Of a stretch of 64,000 nucleotides of DNA, positions 32,726 to 41,803 are shown in pieces. A program made the position numbers and the translations under genes. Position 1 is the first letter of the stretch. Every line of letters begins with the position of its first letter. Location of the stretch: contig NZ_AP018165.1 in the NCBI RefSeq assembly GCF_002356335.1, forward strand, positions 372,001 to 436,000. Reading direction: 5' to 3'. This DNA is from [Mycobacterium] stephanolepidis (lineage in GTDB: Bacteria > Actinomycetota > Actinomycetes > Mycobacteriales > Mycobacteriaceae). Under the pieces are notes generated by a model. That model made no database searches. It was not told the DNA's origin and saw only the letters and a program-made list of their open reading frames with translations.

Positions 32726-35068
32726 ATGGCCAAGATATGGAAGGCTCAGCGGCGAGCAGGGGCCGTGAAGGCGGCACAGGGCAGCTCCGAGTTCGAAGAT
32801 TCGCATAATACGAGTGCGACTGCACCGCCTGGCCATGTCCCGCTGAATACTGACCGGGAGATCCGGCTCATCGAGGAGGACACGCTGGGTCGGGCAGCGT
32901 TCGCGCGCCGCATCACCAAGCGGATTGTGTCGGCCGCCGGTGAACCCAGCGTGGTCTTCGGGCTCGCTGGCCCGTGGGGATCAGGCAAGACCTCGGTGGT
33001 CTACATGATCAGTCATATTCTGCAACAAGAGCATTCGGAGCAATGGTCGGTCGCGTGGTTCACGCCCTGGTCAACCTCCACCGTGGATTCACTGACCGAC
33101 GAGTTCTATCGGTCGGTCGCCTCAGCGATGCCTGCAACCGAGGACGGTGGCAAAGCGCGCGAACACTTGATAGCGATGGCACCGGCAGTAGCCGGCGCGG
33201 TCCTCAAGGCTGGATTCCGTGCACTAATTGACCGGTACATGGGTGAAGGCGCAACCGCCGACATCGGCGGCGCGTTCACTGACGCAGTGGCCGAGAGCGC
33301 CGGTGAACTGAAATTCGATCCGGACCCGTTCATGGCCCGATTCGACAAGGCCTCCGACGCGATAAAAGCGGCAGGCCGGAACGTGCTCGTCGTCGTTGAT
33401 GACGTAGATCGGCTGCATGCCGACGAACTGCTGACGGTACTCAAAGCGGTACGGCTGCTCGGGCGCTTTGACTGTGTGCACTACCTGCTGGCGTATGACG
33501 AGGAAACGCTCCTAGATGTCCTTGAGGCCTCCGATATCGCCCATGGAGAACGGGGTCGTGCGAACGCCTACCTGGAGAAAATCGTTCAGTACCCGTACAT
33601 GTTGCCGCCGCTGCAGGAAGCGCAGATCGACGCCGCGCTACGAAAATCCCTAACTGGGCTGGCGCAGACACACAGAATTCGCCTCACTGACGACGCCTCG
33701 GCGTGGACTCACCCGGTAGAGATCGCGATCGACGGCATCCCCGAGATGTATCGACGCCGCTTTACCTTGCGCACGATCAACAGGCTCACCAGTCAAGCCG
33801 ATGTCTTGCTCAACCTCGTTGATGCCGGCGAGATCGACTTCATCGACGCGGTCTTGATCACGTACCTGCGGCTCCACCATCGTGCGATCTATGAACGGCT
33901 TCCGCGTTGGCGTGCTGACCTGGTCTCCTCGCCGCAGCAGACTGTCTACTTCTCGGGCAGGGATGAGAAAGTCAATTGGACGCAACGTATTTCCGATGTA
34001 CTCGGCGAAAAAGCCAACTCAGAGGAAGTGAAGTCACTGGTCAGACTGCTCACTGAGATATTCCCCCGCGTGGGGCTACGTTTGAGCGCCACGACTCTCA
34101 AGTCGTGTCCCGCCAGCGGCCCTGACTACTTCGCCCGGTACCTGGCGTTCACCATTCCGGTGGGCGATGTGGCCGATGCCGACATCCGCGAGGAAGTGGA
34201 TTGCCTCTGTCGGCGCGGGGAGCTCCCCGCCTCATCGCTAATCGCCGCCATGCTGGCCAGCGACTCATCGCAGGGGCTGCTTATCCGTAAGTTCAACACC
34301 TGTCTTGACGCGGTAGCCAAAACTGCATGGACCCAGGCAGCCCAAGCGGCCCGGCATCTGAGCACGTTAAGTCGTCGCAATGGGCCGGTGGTTCGGCCCT
34401 CAATGGGGTACGCCTACATGCTCAATGTTCTGGTTGAACAGGCGATCCTGGCCGCGCCCACTCCACTGGAAGCGCGTCAGTTTGTGGATATGTACACAGA
34501 TGATTACGGAATCCGTTATACCGCAGCGGTATTGACTGGTACGAGACAAGACTTGGAGACCGAGGTCGGACGTGCCAACTACGAACAAGTTGTCGCGGCT
34601 CGTGCAGGTTTGCGAGATCGAATCACCGCGGCCTGTATTGCCGATCTGTCGAGCACGATTGACCTCAACGACCTCGCAGCAGTGACGATCATGCGGATAG
34701 CAGGCTTCCTGGACAACGAGCAATGGGATGAGTTGGCCAGTACAGCAAAGCAACTGATCGCCGACGGTGCCACACCATGGGAGCTAGCCGGCCGGTTCGT
34801 CGGTCCATCCCCGCACCTGGATGAAGCCCATGCCCTGTTCTGGAACATCTTCGAGCGTGTTGTCCCTTTTGTCGATTGGCAGAACTGCACCATCCCGCCG
34901 ATTGGCCCACCCGACGACACCTCCGCTACGGGTACGACACAGACACCCGAAGAAGATCTAGCGGAGCGGATCGCCTACGCGGCAAATGTAATGAATGCCA
35001 AGGCGGCCGAGCTTGGGCCCGCACCTGCTATCACCGATCAACCCAACAACCAGCTAGTCACCGAGTAA
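32726..35068 (+). CDS. KAP-family P-loop NTPase
   Basis: This is a 780-residue KAP NTPase. Walker A is GLAGPWGSGKTSVVYM near residue 80, the KAP block is WSVAWFTPWSTSTVDSL near residue 110, and Walker B is VLVVVDDVDRLHADELL near residue 220. YLLAYDEETLLDVLE and YLEKIVQYPYMLPP follow. No membrane helices are seen inside the ATPase domain, so it looks like a soluble member. The C-terminal 450 residues are helical and unassigned. I prefer the ATG at 32726, just after GGGGAGGG, to the in-frame ATG at 32678. KAP ATPases occur in several anti-phage systems, so defence is possible, but no classical partner is present. Confidence 0.85.
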   Translation: MAKIWKAQRRAGAVKAAQGSSEFEDSHNTSATAPPGHVPLNTDREIRLIEEDTLGRAAFARRITKRIVSAAGEPSVVFGLAGPWGSGKTSVVYMISHILQQEHSEQWSVAWFTPWSTSTVDSLTDEFYRSVASAMPATEDGGKAREHLIAMAPAVAGAVLKAGFRALIDRYMGEGATADIGGAFTDAVAESAGELKFDPDPFMARFDKASDAIKAAGRNVLVVVDDVDRLHADELLTVLKAVRLLGRFDCVHYLLAYDEETLLDVLEASDIAHGERGRANAYLEKIVQYPYMLPPLQEAQIDAALRKSLTGLAQTHRIRLTDDASAWTHPVEIAIDGIPEMYRRRFTLRTINRLTSQADVLLNLVDAGEIDFIDAVLITYLRLHHRAIYERLPRWRADLVSSPQQTVYFSGRDEKVNWTQRISDVLGEKANSEEVKSLVRLLTEIFPRVGLRLSATTLKSCPASGPDYFARYLAFTIPVGDVADADIREEVDCLCRRGELPASSLIAAMLASDSSQGLLIRKFNTCLDAVAKTAWTQAAQAARHLSTLSRRNGPVVRPSMGYAYMLNVLVEQAILAAPTPLEARQFVDMYTDDYGIRYTAAVLTGTRQDLETEVGRANYEQVVAARAGLRDRITAACIADLSSTIDLNDLAAVTIMRIAGFLDNEQWDELASTAKQLIADGATPWELAGRFVGPSPHLDEAHALFWNIFERVVPFVDWQNCTIPPIGPPDDTSATGTTQTPEEDLAERIAYAANVMNAKAAELGPAPAITDQPNNQLVTE

Positions 35069-35586
35069 GACTTACAGTAGCCAGGCCACCGCACCCAAAT
35101 AGTGGACTGCTGCCCGAACTTCATAGAACCTGTCGCATTGTTGGGCGGGCTCTTTTGTGTGATCAACCCCGGACGAGTCATCGAACGTATGTTGATGACT
35201 CGTCGGATCCGCCAGGGGTGAAGGTTCTACACCGGGTGGACCGCCCGGTCGTGATCTACACGCACCAGGTCTGGCTCGCGGATCGAATCGCGGCAGCCTG
35301 GCCGCCAGGCGGCCTGGGTCCGTCTCTACACATTGGAGTGGCTCGCGCTCGTCTTCGCCGAAGTTGAGACCGCGGGCGGCCGATCCAAGCTCACCCTCCA
35401 GTTGTGGCTGCAGCGGCACATGTTCAGGGCCGTCTGATGGTCGAGCTCCACTTCGACACCGGACCGGCATCGGGCAGACCGGTGAACGAAGGCAGATCCC
35501 CGAACTTCGTGGCACTGTGCGGTGCACTGCCTGACACATGGATTATGTCGCTGAGCACATAAGACGGACTCTGACCCCTACGAAAG
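35069..35586. other. Degraded right border of the island
   Basis: About 520 bases lie between the KAP gene and the TadE-like gene. Frames on both strands are short and interrupted. Nothing could be assigned. The junction with the old tad operon should lie here, perhaps extending into the first codons of the TadE-like gene. Confidence 0.45.
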
Positions 35587-35985
35587 GTGGGTTACCGGGG
35601 ACTCGATTGTCAGTGCGCTCACCAATATCATCACGCGCGCGCTCAACACCGCTGTTTAGCCGACGACACCGGAGCCGTTACCGTCGAGGCCGCATTCGGC
35701 ATCGCGGCATTGGTGGCGGTACTCGTGTTGTGTTCTGCGGGTATTCAGGCAGTTTCGATGCAGGTGCGCTGTGTGGACGCCTCTCGTGAGGCGGCACGGT
35801 TGGTCGCACGGGGTGACGAAAGTGGTGGGCGAGGGGTCGCGCGCCGCCTTGCTCCCCGAGGTGCGGTGGTCGAGATTCGGCATGACGGTGACTACGTGGT
35901 GGCGCGGGTTACCGCGAGAAGTCGGATACTGCCTGCCATTACGATTGCCGCCGAATCGGTTTCGGCGATGGAACCCGAGGGCTGA
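35587..35985 (+). CDS. tadE: TadE-like protein (Rv3655c ortholog), possibly altered N-terminus
   Basis: This 132-residue pseudopilin-like protein has one membrane segment in the TadE pattern: DDTGAVTVEAAFGIAALVAV, then LVLCSAGIQAVSMQVRCVDA and SREAARLVARGD. The mature part from about residue 27 matches the Rv3655c type. The first 25 residues (GYRGLDCQCAHQYHHARAQH) have no expected character. They may come from the island border rather than the original gene. The GTG at 35587 follows GAAAG only weakly. It is now 25 kb from its operon partners and needs another promoter. Confidence 0.8.
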   Translation: MGYRGLDCQCAHQYHHARAQHRCLADDTGAVTVEAAFGIAALVAVLVLCSAGIQAVSMQVRCVDASREAARLVARGDESGGRGVARRLAPRGAVVEIRHDGDYVVARVTARSRILPAITIAAESVSAMEPEG

Positions 35986-36328
35986 GGAAGGCTCGGCGTC
36001 CATCGTCGCGGCGGCGATGATGGCAGTGCTGTTGGCGCTGACCGCAGGGGGCGTCGCGGTGGGCTCGGCGGTGGTGGCGCGGCATCGCGCGCAGGCCGCC
36101 GCTGACCTATCTGCGCTGGCCGGTGCACAGCGTGCGCTGTACGGCACGCCTTCCGCCTGCGCGAAGGTGGCCGTTGTTGCCCGGAGGATGGGTGCAACCG
36201 TCAACAGCTGCGTAGTTGAGGATCTGGATATTGTTGTGGGGGTGAGTGTTCCGGTGATATTGGGCCGGTTCGGTGTGGGTCCAGCCCGGGCGGCGGCCCG
36301 TGCGGGACCGGTCACCGACGGCGGATGA
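35945..36328 (+). CDS. Rv3654c-like Tad-associated helicase/secretion-neighborhood protein
   Basis: This protein of about 127 residues has a single N-terminal membrane segment, GSASIVAAAMMAVLLALTAG, followed by VVARHRAQAAADLSALAGAQ and a C-terminal domain with ARRMGATVNSCVVEDLDIVV. The AAADLSALAGA part is a TadG-like/Rv3654c hallmark. In M. tuberculosis it follows Rv3655c directly, as here. The start is uncertain: the TTG at 35945 overlaps the TadE gene by about 40 bases and is the most conservative choice. It probably acts at the membrane with TadE as a minor pilin. Confidence 0.75.
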   Translation: MPPNRFRRWNPRAEEGSASIVAAAMMAVLLALTAGGVAVGSAVVARHRAQAAADLSALAGAQRALYGTPSACAKVAVVARRMGATVNSCVVEDLDIVVGVSVPVILGRFGVGPARAAARAGPVTDGG

Positions 36329-36340
36329 CGGTGGTGCTGA

Positions 36341-36976
36341 TCAGCGTTTGCTTGTCGATTGCGGTGAATCGAGATACGGAGCCACTGCGGCGTAGAAGAT
36401 TTCGACGTAGATGTCGATCATGTGTTGGCGGTCCAGGTCGGGGCGGGACTGCCACCAATGTCCGAGACGCTCTGCTGCACCGGACATGGCGTGTGAGAGT
36501 CCTTCGGCGAAAAGCTTGGGTACGTCGGGATGATCCTTGGTGATCAGCGTGTAGGTCGTCTCGATGTTGTCCAACCGCAAGGCGGAGAGTTCTTCTCGCG
36601 ACTCGGCGGGCAGCACCGCGGCGCTGCCGTAAATGAGCTCCCACCGCTCGGGATGAGTCTCCAAGAGCTCAAAGAACACGTCGGCGGCAGTGGCGAACTG
36701 CTCGCGCACGGTCAGCGTGGGATCTACCTGCTGTATCAGCGTCTGCGCGAAGTCCGCCTGTGCGCGCCGCGCGCACGCCAGATATGCGCCGTCTTTGGTT
36801 GTGAAGTGACGGTAGGCGATCGGCTTGGTGACGCCCGCTGCCTGGGCGATATCACCCAATGACACGGCGGCGAAACCGCGCTCGAAGAACAACTGCTCGG
36901 CGGTGTCCAGCAGGTGCTCGCGGCGCTCCGCCCACGGCCGACGCGAGCTCACGCCGGACGTTGAGGCTGCCTCCAT
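36341..36976 (-). CDS. TetR-family repressor of MmpS/MmpL
   Basis: This is a 211-residue TetR protein with HTH REHLLDTAEQLFFERGFAAV, then SLGDIAQAAGVTKPIAYRHF and TTKDGAYLACARRA. I chose the ATG at 36976; 13 residues before it lack family character. It is divergent from mmpS-mmpL, with two perfect palindromes in the gap, the standard arrangement of efflux repressors of M. abscessus MmpS/MmpL systems. Loss-of-function here would raise efflux. Confidence 0.92.
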   Translation of the reverse strand: MEAASTSGVSSRRPWAERREHLLDTAEQLFFERGFAAVSLGDIAQAAGVTKPIAYRHFTTKDGAYLACARRAQADFAQTLIQQVDPTLTVREQFATAADVFFELLETHPERWELIYGSAAVLPAESREELSALRLDNIETTYTLITKDHPDVPKLFAEGLSHAMSGAAERLGHWWQSRPDLDRQHMIDIYVEIFYAAVAPYLDSPQSTSKR

Positions 36977-36995
36977 GACTCGACAGTCTAGCCGA

Positions 36996-37038
36996 CTTGT
37001 TACTCTCGGTAACAAGAGCTATGTTACCAAAGGTAACA
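36996..37038. promoter_or_regulatory. Double TetR operator before mmpS
   Basis: Two inverted repeats share the half-site GTTAC. One is CTTGTTAC-N5-GTAACAAG at 36996-37016, the other TGTTACC-AAA-GGTAACA at 37022-37038. They lie in the gap between tetR and mmpS and are likely bound by the TetR protein encoded alongside. Confidence 0.75.
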
Positions 37039-37106
37039 ACGACGACGGGCGGCAAGGAGGATCGTATGTCCGCTATCCATCCCGTCCAGGCCAGGAGTGC
37101 TCAGCT

Positions 37107-37568
37107 ATGAGTAGACACAAACAGTCGCGGGGCCGTGCCGGTCGAATCCTCGGCACGTTGTGGATGCCTTTGGTGGCGCTCATCGTCATCGTGGTCGTTG
37201 GCTTCGGAGTCAATCGGATTCGGGAGAAGTCGCAGGCAATCAGCCATCCGCCGATTACCCGTCCGATCCCGGCCACGGTTGTTCAGATCAATCCCAAGAA
37301 CGTCACCTACGAGGTGTTCGGCAATTTGGGAACCAGCGGGAAGGTGTCCTATGCCAACCTCAACAGCGAACCCGTCGACGTCGTGCTGACAGCGCTGCCG
37401 TGGTCGGTCTCTGAAACCACGATGTCGTCGGCCGCGTCGCTGAGCCTGGTCGCCCAGGTGGACGGGGACTCGCTGGGCTGCCGTATTCGCGTCAACGGCG
37501 AGGTCCGCGAGGAACAGGTCGTCAACCATGCCAGTGCCGCGGTCGCATGCACGGTGACGGCAGCATGA
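37107..37568 (+). CDS. mmpS: MmpS-family accessory protein
   Basis: This 153-residue protein has one membrane helix (residues 18-36, LWMPLVALIVIVVVGFGVNR) and an external beta-rich domain with the family blocks KNVTYEVFGNLGTSGKVSYA and WSVSETTMSSAASLSLVAQV, then DSLGCRIRVNGEVREEQVVN. MmpS proteins work with the MmpL transporter encoded next. The ATG at 37107 follows CAGGAG, and the stop overlaps the mmpL ATG (ATGA). Confidence 0.92.
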   Translation: MSRHKQSRGRAGRILGTLWMPLVALIVIVVVGFGVNRIREKSQAISHPPITRPIPATVVQINPKNVTYEVFGNLGTSGKVSYANLNSEPVDVVLTALPWSVSETTMSSAASLSLVAQVDGDSLGCRIRVNGEVREEQVVNHASAAVACTVTAA

Positions 37569-40507
37569 CATCGGGTCAGCAGCCGCCGGAGGACGCGAAC
37601 ACCGGTCCGGTACTGGTAGCGCCCGCACCGCCGGTGGCGAAGGAACCCGAGAAGCGCCCTGGGCCTGCGCGATTGCTCCGCGTGCTGGCGATTCCGGTGG
37701 TGATCTTCTGGGTGCTGGCTGCCGCAGCCCTCAACATTTTCGTGCCCACCCTGGAAGAAACGACCGCGGCCAATGCCAAGGCGATGATTCCCCGTGACGC
37801 ACCCTCGTCAGCCGCTGCCATCACGCAGGGACAGGACTTTGAAGAGTCCGACTACACCAGCATGGCGGTAGTCGTCCTGGAGACTCAGGGCCGCACGCTC
37901 GGCGAGCAGGACCACCGGTACTACGACGAGATGGTTCGCCGTCTACTCGACGACAAAGAGCACGTGCAGTCGCTCATGAACCTGTGGGGCGACCCTGTCA
38001 CCAGGTCGGGTCAGCAGAGCGCCGACGCGCAGGCCGCCACGCTGACGGTGCGCCCTGCCGGAGATTTGGGTGATGCCGACTCGAACAGGTCGATCAAGGC
38101 CATCCGCGGCATCATCGAAAAGCTGGACAAGGACAAGCCCGAGGGGCTCACGGTCTACGTGAGTGGGCCGGCACCCCTGGCCTCGGACACTCTCAATGCC
38201 GCCGACGAGAGCATGGTCACGCTGACGATCGTCACCATCGTGGTCATCATCGCGATGCTGCTCATCGCCTACCGCTCGTTCACTCGGGCGATCATCCCGT
38301 TGATCGGAGTGTTGATCACACTGGCCACGGCCCGTGGCGTGGTCTCGCTGCTGGTCGAAAACCACGTCATCGGGATCTCGTCGTTCGCGATGAACATGGC
38401 CGTGTCATTAGTTCTCGGTGTCGCCACCGATTACGGGATCTTCTACCTGGGCCGTTTTCAGGAGGCCCGGCGCGCGGGGGAGGACCGGGAGTCCGCCTAC
38501 TACACCTCGGTGCGCAGCGTGGCCCACGTTGTTCTGGGATCGGGCATTGCCATATCGGGTGCGTGCCTGTGCCTGAGCCTGACGACCCTCGACTACTTCC
38601 GGACGTTGGGGCCACCGTGTTTTGTGGCAATGGTCGTCGCCGTTATCGCGGCGCTCACGCTGGGGCCGGCCCTGTTGACACTGGGTAGCAAGATCCCCTG
38701 GCTCTCCGAGCCGGCCAAGACCAGTCCGGTCTGGCGCAAGCTGGGCACGGCGATCGCCAAGTGGCCTGTCGCGATGATTGCGGTTGCAGCGCTGGTGATT
38801 CCATTGTGTATCGCGAATTTGGCCAACTACACGGTGAGCTACAACGATCGCGATTACGCGCCCAAGAGCGTTGAGTCATCTCGCGGCTATGACGCCGCGG
38901 ACCGGCATTTCCAGCCGAGTCAGCTCTCGATCGACACCTTGTACATCAAGGCAGATCACGACATGCGCAACACCACCGACATGATCAGTCTGGACCGGAT
39001 CGCGAAGAACATTGTTCGTACGCCAGGCATTTCGATGGTGCAAAGCATTACCCGGCCCAATGGCCGGCCGCTGGAACACGCCTCACTGCCGTATGCGATG
39101 GGCTCGATGGGGACCAAGATCGGTCAGAATCTGGGGTTCCTGAAAGACCGCGTAACCGACATCGACACCATGGCCGCCCGGATGGGGGACATGATGGAGC
39201 TGAGCAAGAACATGGCGAACATCACCGGCCAGCTGTCCGCGGGTACGCAGATGTCCGTGGAGGCTTCCCGGGGTCTGAAGGCTGCGATGGAGAAGACCCG
39301 CGACAACCTGTCCAACTTCGATGACTTCTTCCGCCCGATACGTAACTATTTGTATTGGGAACCTCACTGTTTCGACATTCCGATTTGTTGGGCCATGCGC
39401 TCGTTAAATGAATCGGTCGACAACATCGACGAAGCGACCTCGCAACTGGGCCCGATGGTGGACGGGCTGAGCATGGTTGATGCGGCCACTCCGCAGATGA
39501 TTACTCAGCTCAATGCCATGGTGCAGAACATGGCTGTCATGCAGCAGCTGACCTTGACCATGCAAAGCCTCTTCCACGCCACCATCGCCCAGCTCGAGCC
39601 CATGATCGACCCGATGGTCGATATGGGTAAGGCCTTCGACAACGCCAAGAATGACGACTTCTTCTTCATGCCGCCGGAGTCGTTCAAAACTAAGGACTTT
39701 CAGACCGGGTTGAAGTTCATGATGACCCCTGACGGCAAGGGCGCACGGATTCTGATCTACCACCAGGGCGAAGCGATGAGCCCCCAGGGCATTGATCAGA
39801 TTCAGCGCGCCGAGTCCGCCGCCCACGAGGCGATCAAGGGGACATCGCTGTCCAATGTCGATCTGCTGGTAGCCGGTGCATCCGCGAATTATCGTGATGT
39901 ACAGGCATTTTCCATGAACGACATCTTGACGATGATGTTGGCGACATTCGGGCTGGTGTTCCTGATCGTCATGGTGATCACCCGCACCCTGGCCGGTTCG
40001 GTGATTGTCCTGATCACCGTGGTGCTGTCTTTCCTGGGCTCCCTCGGCTTGGCCGCATTCATCTGGGAAACCTTGATAGGTATCGAATTACATTGGCTGA
40101 CACTGCCTATTGCATTCATCGTGCTTGTTGGGGTGGGTTGCGACTACAACCTGCTATTGCTCTCCCGATACCGCGAAGAACTGTCCGCCGGAATACGCAC
40201 GGGTCTGATTCGGACCATCGCAGGCTCGGGCAACGTTGCCGTCACCGCGGCATTCGTGCTCGCCGGAACCATGCTGGCGATGCTCTCCAGCGATGTGGTC
40301 AACATCGGCCAGGCAGGGTCCACCATCTGCATCGGCTTGATCTTCGACATGATGATCGTTCGGCTGTTCCTGGTCATGCCACTGGCCAGGCTCCTGGGGC
40401 CGTGGTTCTGGTGGCCACAGAAACTCCCCGCCCGGAAACGTGCAACGTTCAGAGATGCACCGAGCCCCGGACCGCAACCGGACGAGCCCACTACCGCAAC
40501 GGTTTAA
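37565..40507 (+). CDS. mmpL: MmpL-family RND transporter (MmpL4/MmpL5 type)
   Basis: This is a 980-residue RND transporter with 12 predicted helices. The proton-relay motifs are GVATDYGIFYLGRFQEARR near residue 290 and GVGCDYNLLLLSRYREE near residue 855. The second periplasmic loop (residues 490-720) is rich in Met and contains a Cys pair in WEPHCFDIPICWAM. Coupled to mmpS and controlled by a TetR protein, it resembles siderophore or drug efflux pumps of the MmpL4/5 group. In M. abscessus such systems export bedaquiline, clofazimine or thiacetazone derivatives; which applies here cannot be told. Confidence 0.93.
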   Translation: MTSGQQPPEDANTGPVLVAPAPPVAKEPEKRPGPARLLRVLAIPVVIFWVLAAAALNIFVPTLEETTAANAKAMIPRDAPSSAAAITQGQDFEESDYTSMAVVVLETQGRTLGEQDHRYYDEMVRRLLDDKEHVQSLMNLWGDPVTRSGQQSADAQAATLTVRPAGDLGDADSNRSIKAIRGIIEKLDKDKPEGLTVYVSGPAPLASDTLNAADESMVTLTIVTIVVIIAMLLIAYRSFTRAIIPLIGVLITLATARGVVSLLVENHVIGISSFAMNMAVSLVLGVATDYGIFYLGRFQEARRAGEDRESAYYTSVRSVAHVVLGSGIAISGACLCLSLTTLDYFRTLGPPCFVAMVVAVIAALTLGPALLTLGSKIPWLSEPAKTSPVWRKLGTAIAKWPVAMIAVAALVIPLCIANLANYTVSYNDRDYAPKSVESSRGYDAADRHFQPSQLSIDTLYIKADHDMRNTTDMISLDRIAKNIVRTPGISMVQSITRPNGRPLEHASLPYAMGSMGTKIGQNLGFLKDRVTDIDTMAARMGDMMELSKNMANITGQLSAGTQMSVEASRGLKAAMEKTRDNLSNFDDFFRPIRNYLYWEPHCFDIPICWAMRSLNESVDNIDEATSQLGPMVDGLSMVDAATPQMITQLNAMVQNMAVMQQLTLTMQSLFHATIAQLEPMIDPMVDMGKAFDNAKNDDFFFMPPESFKTKDFQTGLKFMMTPDGKGARILIYHQGEAMSPQGIDQIQRAESAAHEAIKGTSLSNVDLLVAGASANYRDVQAFSMNDILTMMLATFGLVFLIVMVITRTLAGSVIVLITVVLSFLGSLGLAAFIWETLIGIELHWLTLPIAFIVLVGVGCDYNLLLLSRYREELSAGIRTGLIRTIAGSGNVAVTAAFVLAGTMLAMLSSDVVNIGQAGSTICIGLIFDMMIVRLFLVMPLARLLGPWFWWPQKLPARKRATFRDAPSPGPQPDEPTTATV

Positions 40508-40573
40508 CAGAACCATGACCTGATCATTGTCCGTACAGCTAAATAGGTTGTACGCGCCAATAGGATGGCAGCC

Positions 40574-41413
40574 ATGAGTGACAGAGCTGGTTGGTTGGGT
40601 GCGAATCGGGCCAACTGGAACGAGCGGGCCGCAATTCACGCGGCACGCGATGGCTCGGGGTATCAGGTGCAGAACTTCATCGACAACGGCTCGTTGCTCT
40701 CGGATGTCGTCAGTTTCGACCTGCCGGTGCTCGGTGACATCGCAGGCAAGAACACCGTGCACCTGCAGTGTCATATTGGGACAGACACGATTTCGTTGGC
40801 CCGCTTGGGGGCCGTTGTGACGGGCCTGGATTTCTCACAGGACGCTATCCGGGAGGCTCGGACACTGGCCGCCGAGACGGGTGATGTCGTGACCTTCGTA
40901 GAGGCAGACGTTCACGACGCAGCAAAAGTACTGCCGTGCAATAGCTTCGACCTTGTCTACACCGGAATTGGGGCGCTGTGCTGGCTTCCTCGCGTTGACG
41001 CATGGGCGGAGGTGGTCTCGGCGCTCCTTGCTCCCGGTGGGGCTCTAGTGATCCGCGAAGGTCATCCGATCTTGTGGTCGATGGATGATTCCGTTGGCGA
41101 TGAGTTGCGTCTGCGATACCCGTACTTCGAGCATGACGAACCGTTGGAATGGGACGACGGTCAAACATACGTCCCTACGGACAAGGTCATTCAGGCTTCG
41201 ACGACCTATGAATGGAATCACTCTCTCGGGGAGATCGTGACGGCTCTGATCACGAGCGGTCTGCGCATCGATCTCCTGATCGAGCACGATAGTGTTCCTT
41301 GGGAGGCCCTTCCCGGCCATATGGCGCCGCGGCCCGGAGGTGAATGGGCGCTGAGCGAGCGGTCGGGTGTCATGCCCCTGACGTACACGATCAGGGCCAC
41401 GAAGACGGCCTGA
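40574..41413 (+). CDS. Class I SAM-dependent methyltransferase
   Basis: This is a 279-residue methyltransferase with motif I degenerate in VHLQCHIGTDTISLARLGAV (usual GxGxG replaced by QCHIGTDT), then VTGLDFSQDAIREARTLAAE and FDLVYTGIGALCWLPRVDAW. QCHIGTDT is common in a mycobacterial subfamily of unknown substrate. The C-terminal half contains HMAPRPGGEWALSERSGVMP. I chose the ATG at 40574. It stands alone, convergent with the following operon with a 21-base gap. Confidence 0.85.
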   Translation: MSDRAGWLGANRANWNERAAIHAARDGSGYQVQNFIDNGSLLSDVVSFDLPVLGDIAGKNTVHLQCHIGTDTISLARLGAVVTGLDFSQDAIREARTLAAETGDVVTFVEADVHDAAKVLPCNSFDLVYTGIGALCWLPRVDAWAEVVSALLAPGGALVIREGHPILWSMDDSVGDELRLRYPYFEHDEPLEWDDGQTYVPTDKVIQASTTYEWNHSLGEIVTALITSGLRIDLLIEHDSVPWEALPGHMAPRPGGEWALSERSGVMPLTYTIRATKTA

Positions 41414-41434
41414 AGCGGGCTGCGGCTGCCAATC

Positions 41435-41803
41435 CTATTGGACTGCAACCAAAGCCAGACCGCCACTGGTTGCCACGAATGAGGCGAACGTGACGGCCTT
41501 GAAAACTGCGGTGGACGCGACGTTCTCCTTGAACGCCATCGGCAGAAACAGGGTTGGGTTTAGCAGCGCGCCAAAGACCACGACGGCGGCCAGCCAGCCG
41601 GGCATTCCCGGCACGGCGAGACCCACCGCGATCAGGAGTATTCCCATCATGATGTAGTCCAGGTGGGCCTGGAGGAACCTGCGGCCGTTCGTCACGCCGA
41701 TGCGCTTGAGCAGTCGCGGGGCAAGGAAGTTGGCGGCCACCGCCCACCCCATCATTGCCCCGAATGCCAGCTCGAGGAGGCCGATGCGGACGACGAGGTT
41801 CAT
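41435..41803 (-). CDS. Small four-helix membrane protein
   Basis: This 122-residue protein consists of four hydrophobic helices with few charged loops: LLELAFGAMMGWAVAANFLA, DYIMMGILLIAVGLAVPGMP and FGALLNPTLFLPMAFKENVA, then a final helix. The ATG at 41803 overlaps the stop of the nitrilase-like gene (ATGA), indicating coupled expression. I do not recognise a named family. Shape and context suggest a small transporter or scaffold for the hydrolase product. Confidence 0.7.
   Translation of the reverse strand: MNLVVRIGLLELAFGAMMGWAVAANFLAPRLLKRIGVTNGRRFLQAHLDYIMMGILLIAVGLAVPGMPGWLAAVVVFGALLNPTLFLPMAFKENVASTAVFKAVTFASFVATSGGLALVAVQ

Larger units (their letters stand above)
10150..35586. mobile_element. 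Accessory island of about 25 kb inserted in the tad operon
   Basis: The conserved tad order pilin-TadE-Rv3654c is interrupted here by about 25 kb of non-syntenic genes. They include a Tn554-like recombinase set at the left end, ArsR/ArsC, CadC/P-type ATPase, P450-MmpL and MddA modules, an IS256 element, a KAP ATPase and several gene remnants. The exact ends are not resolved: I found no direct repeat at the borders, which agrees with Tn554-type insertion that makes no target duplication. Base composition varies between modules, suggesting it was built in several steps. Confidence 0.8.

Noticed and set aside
35072..35539. Minus-strand frame of 155 codons at the island's right border
   Set aside because: Low-complexity Arg/Pro content and no start signal; treated as degraded DNA.
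41045..41320. Minus-strand frame inside the methyltransferase gene
   Set aside because: It is fully antisense to a gene with clear methyltransferase motifs and has no start signal.
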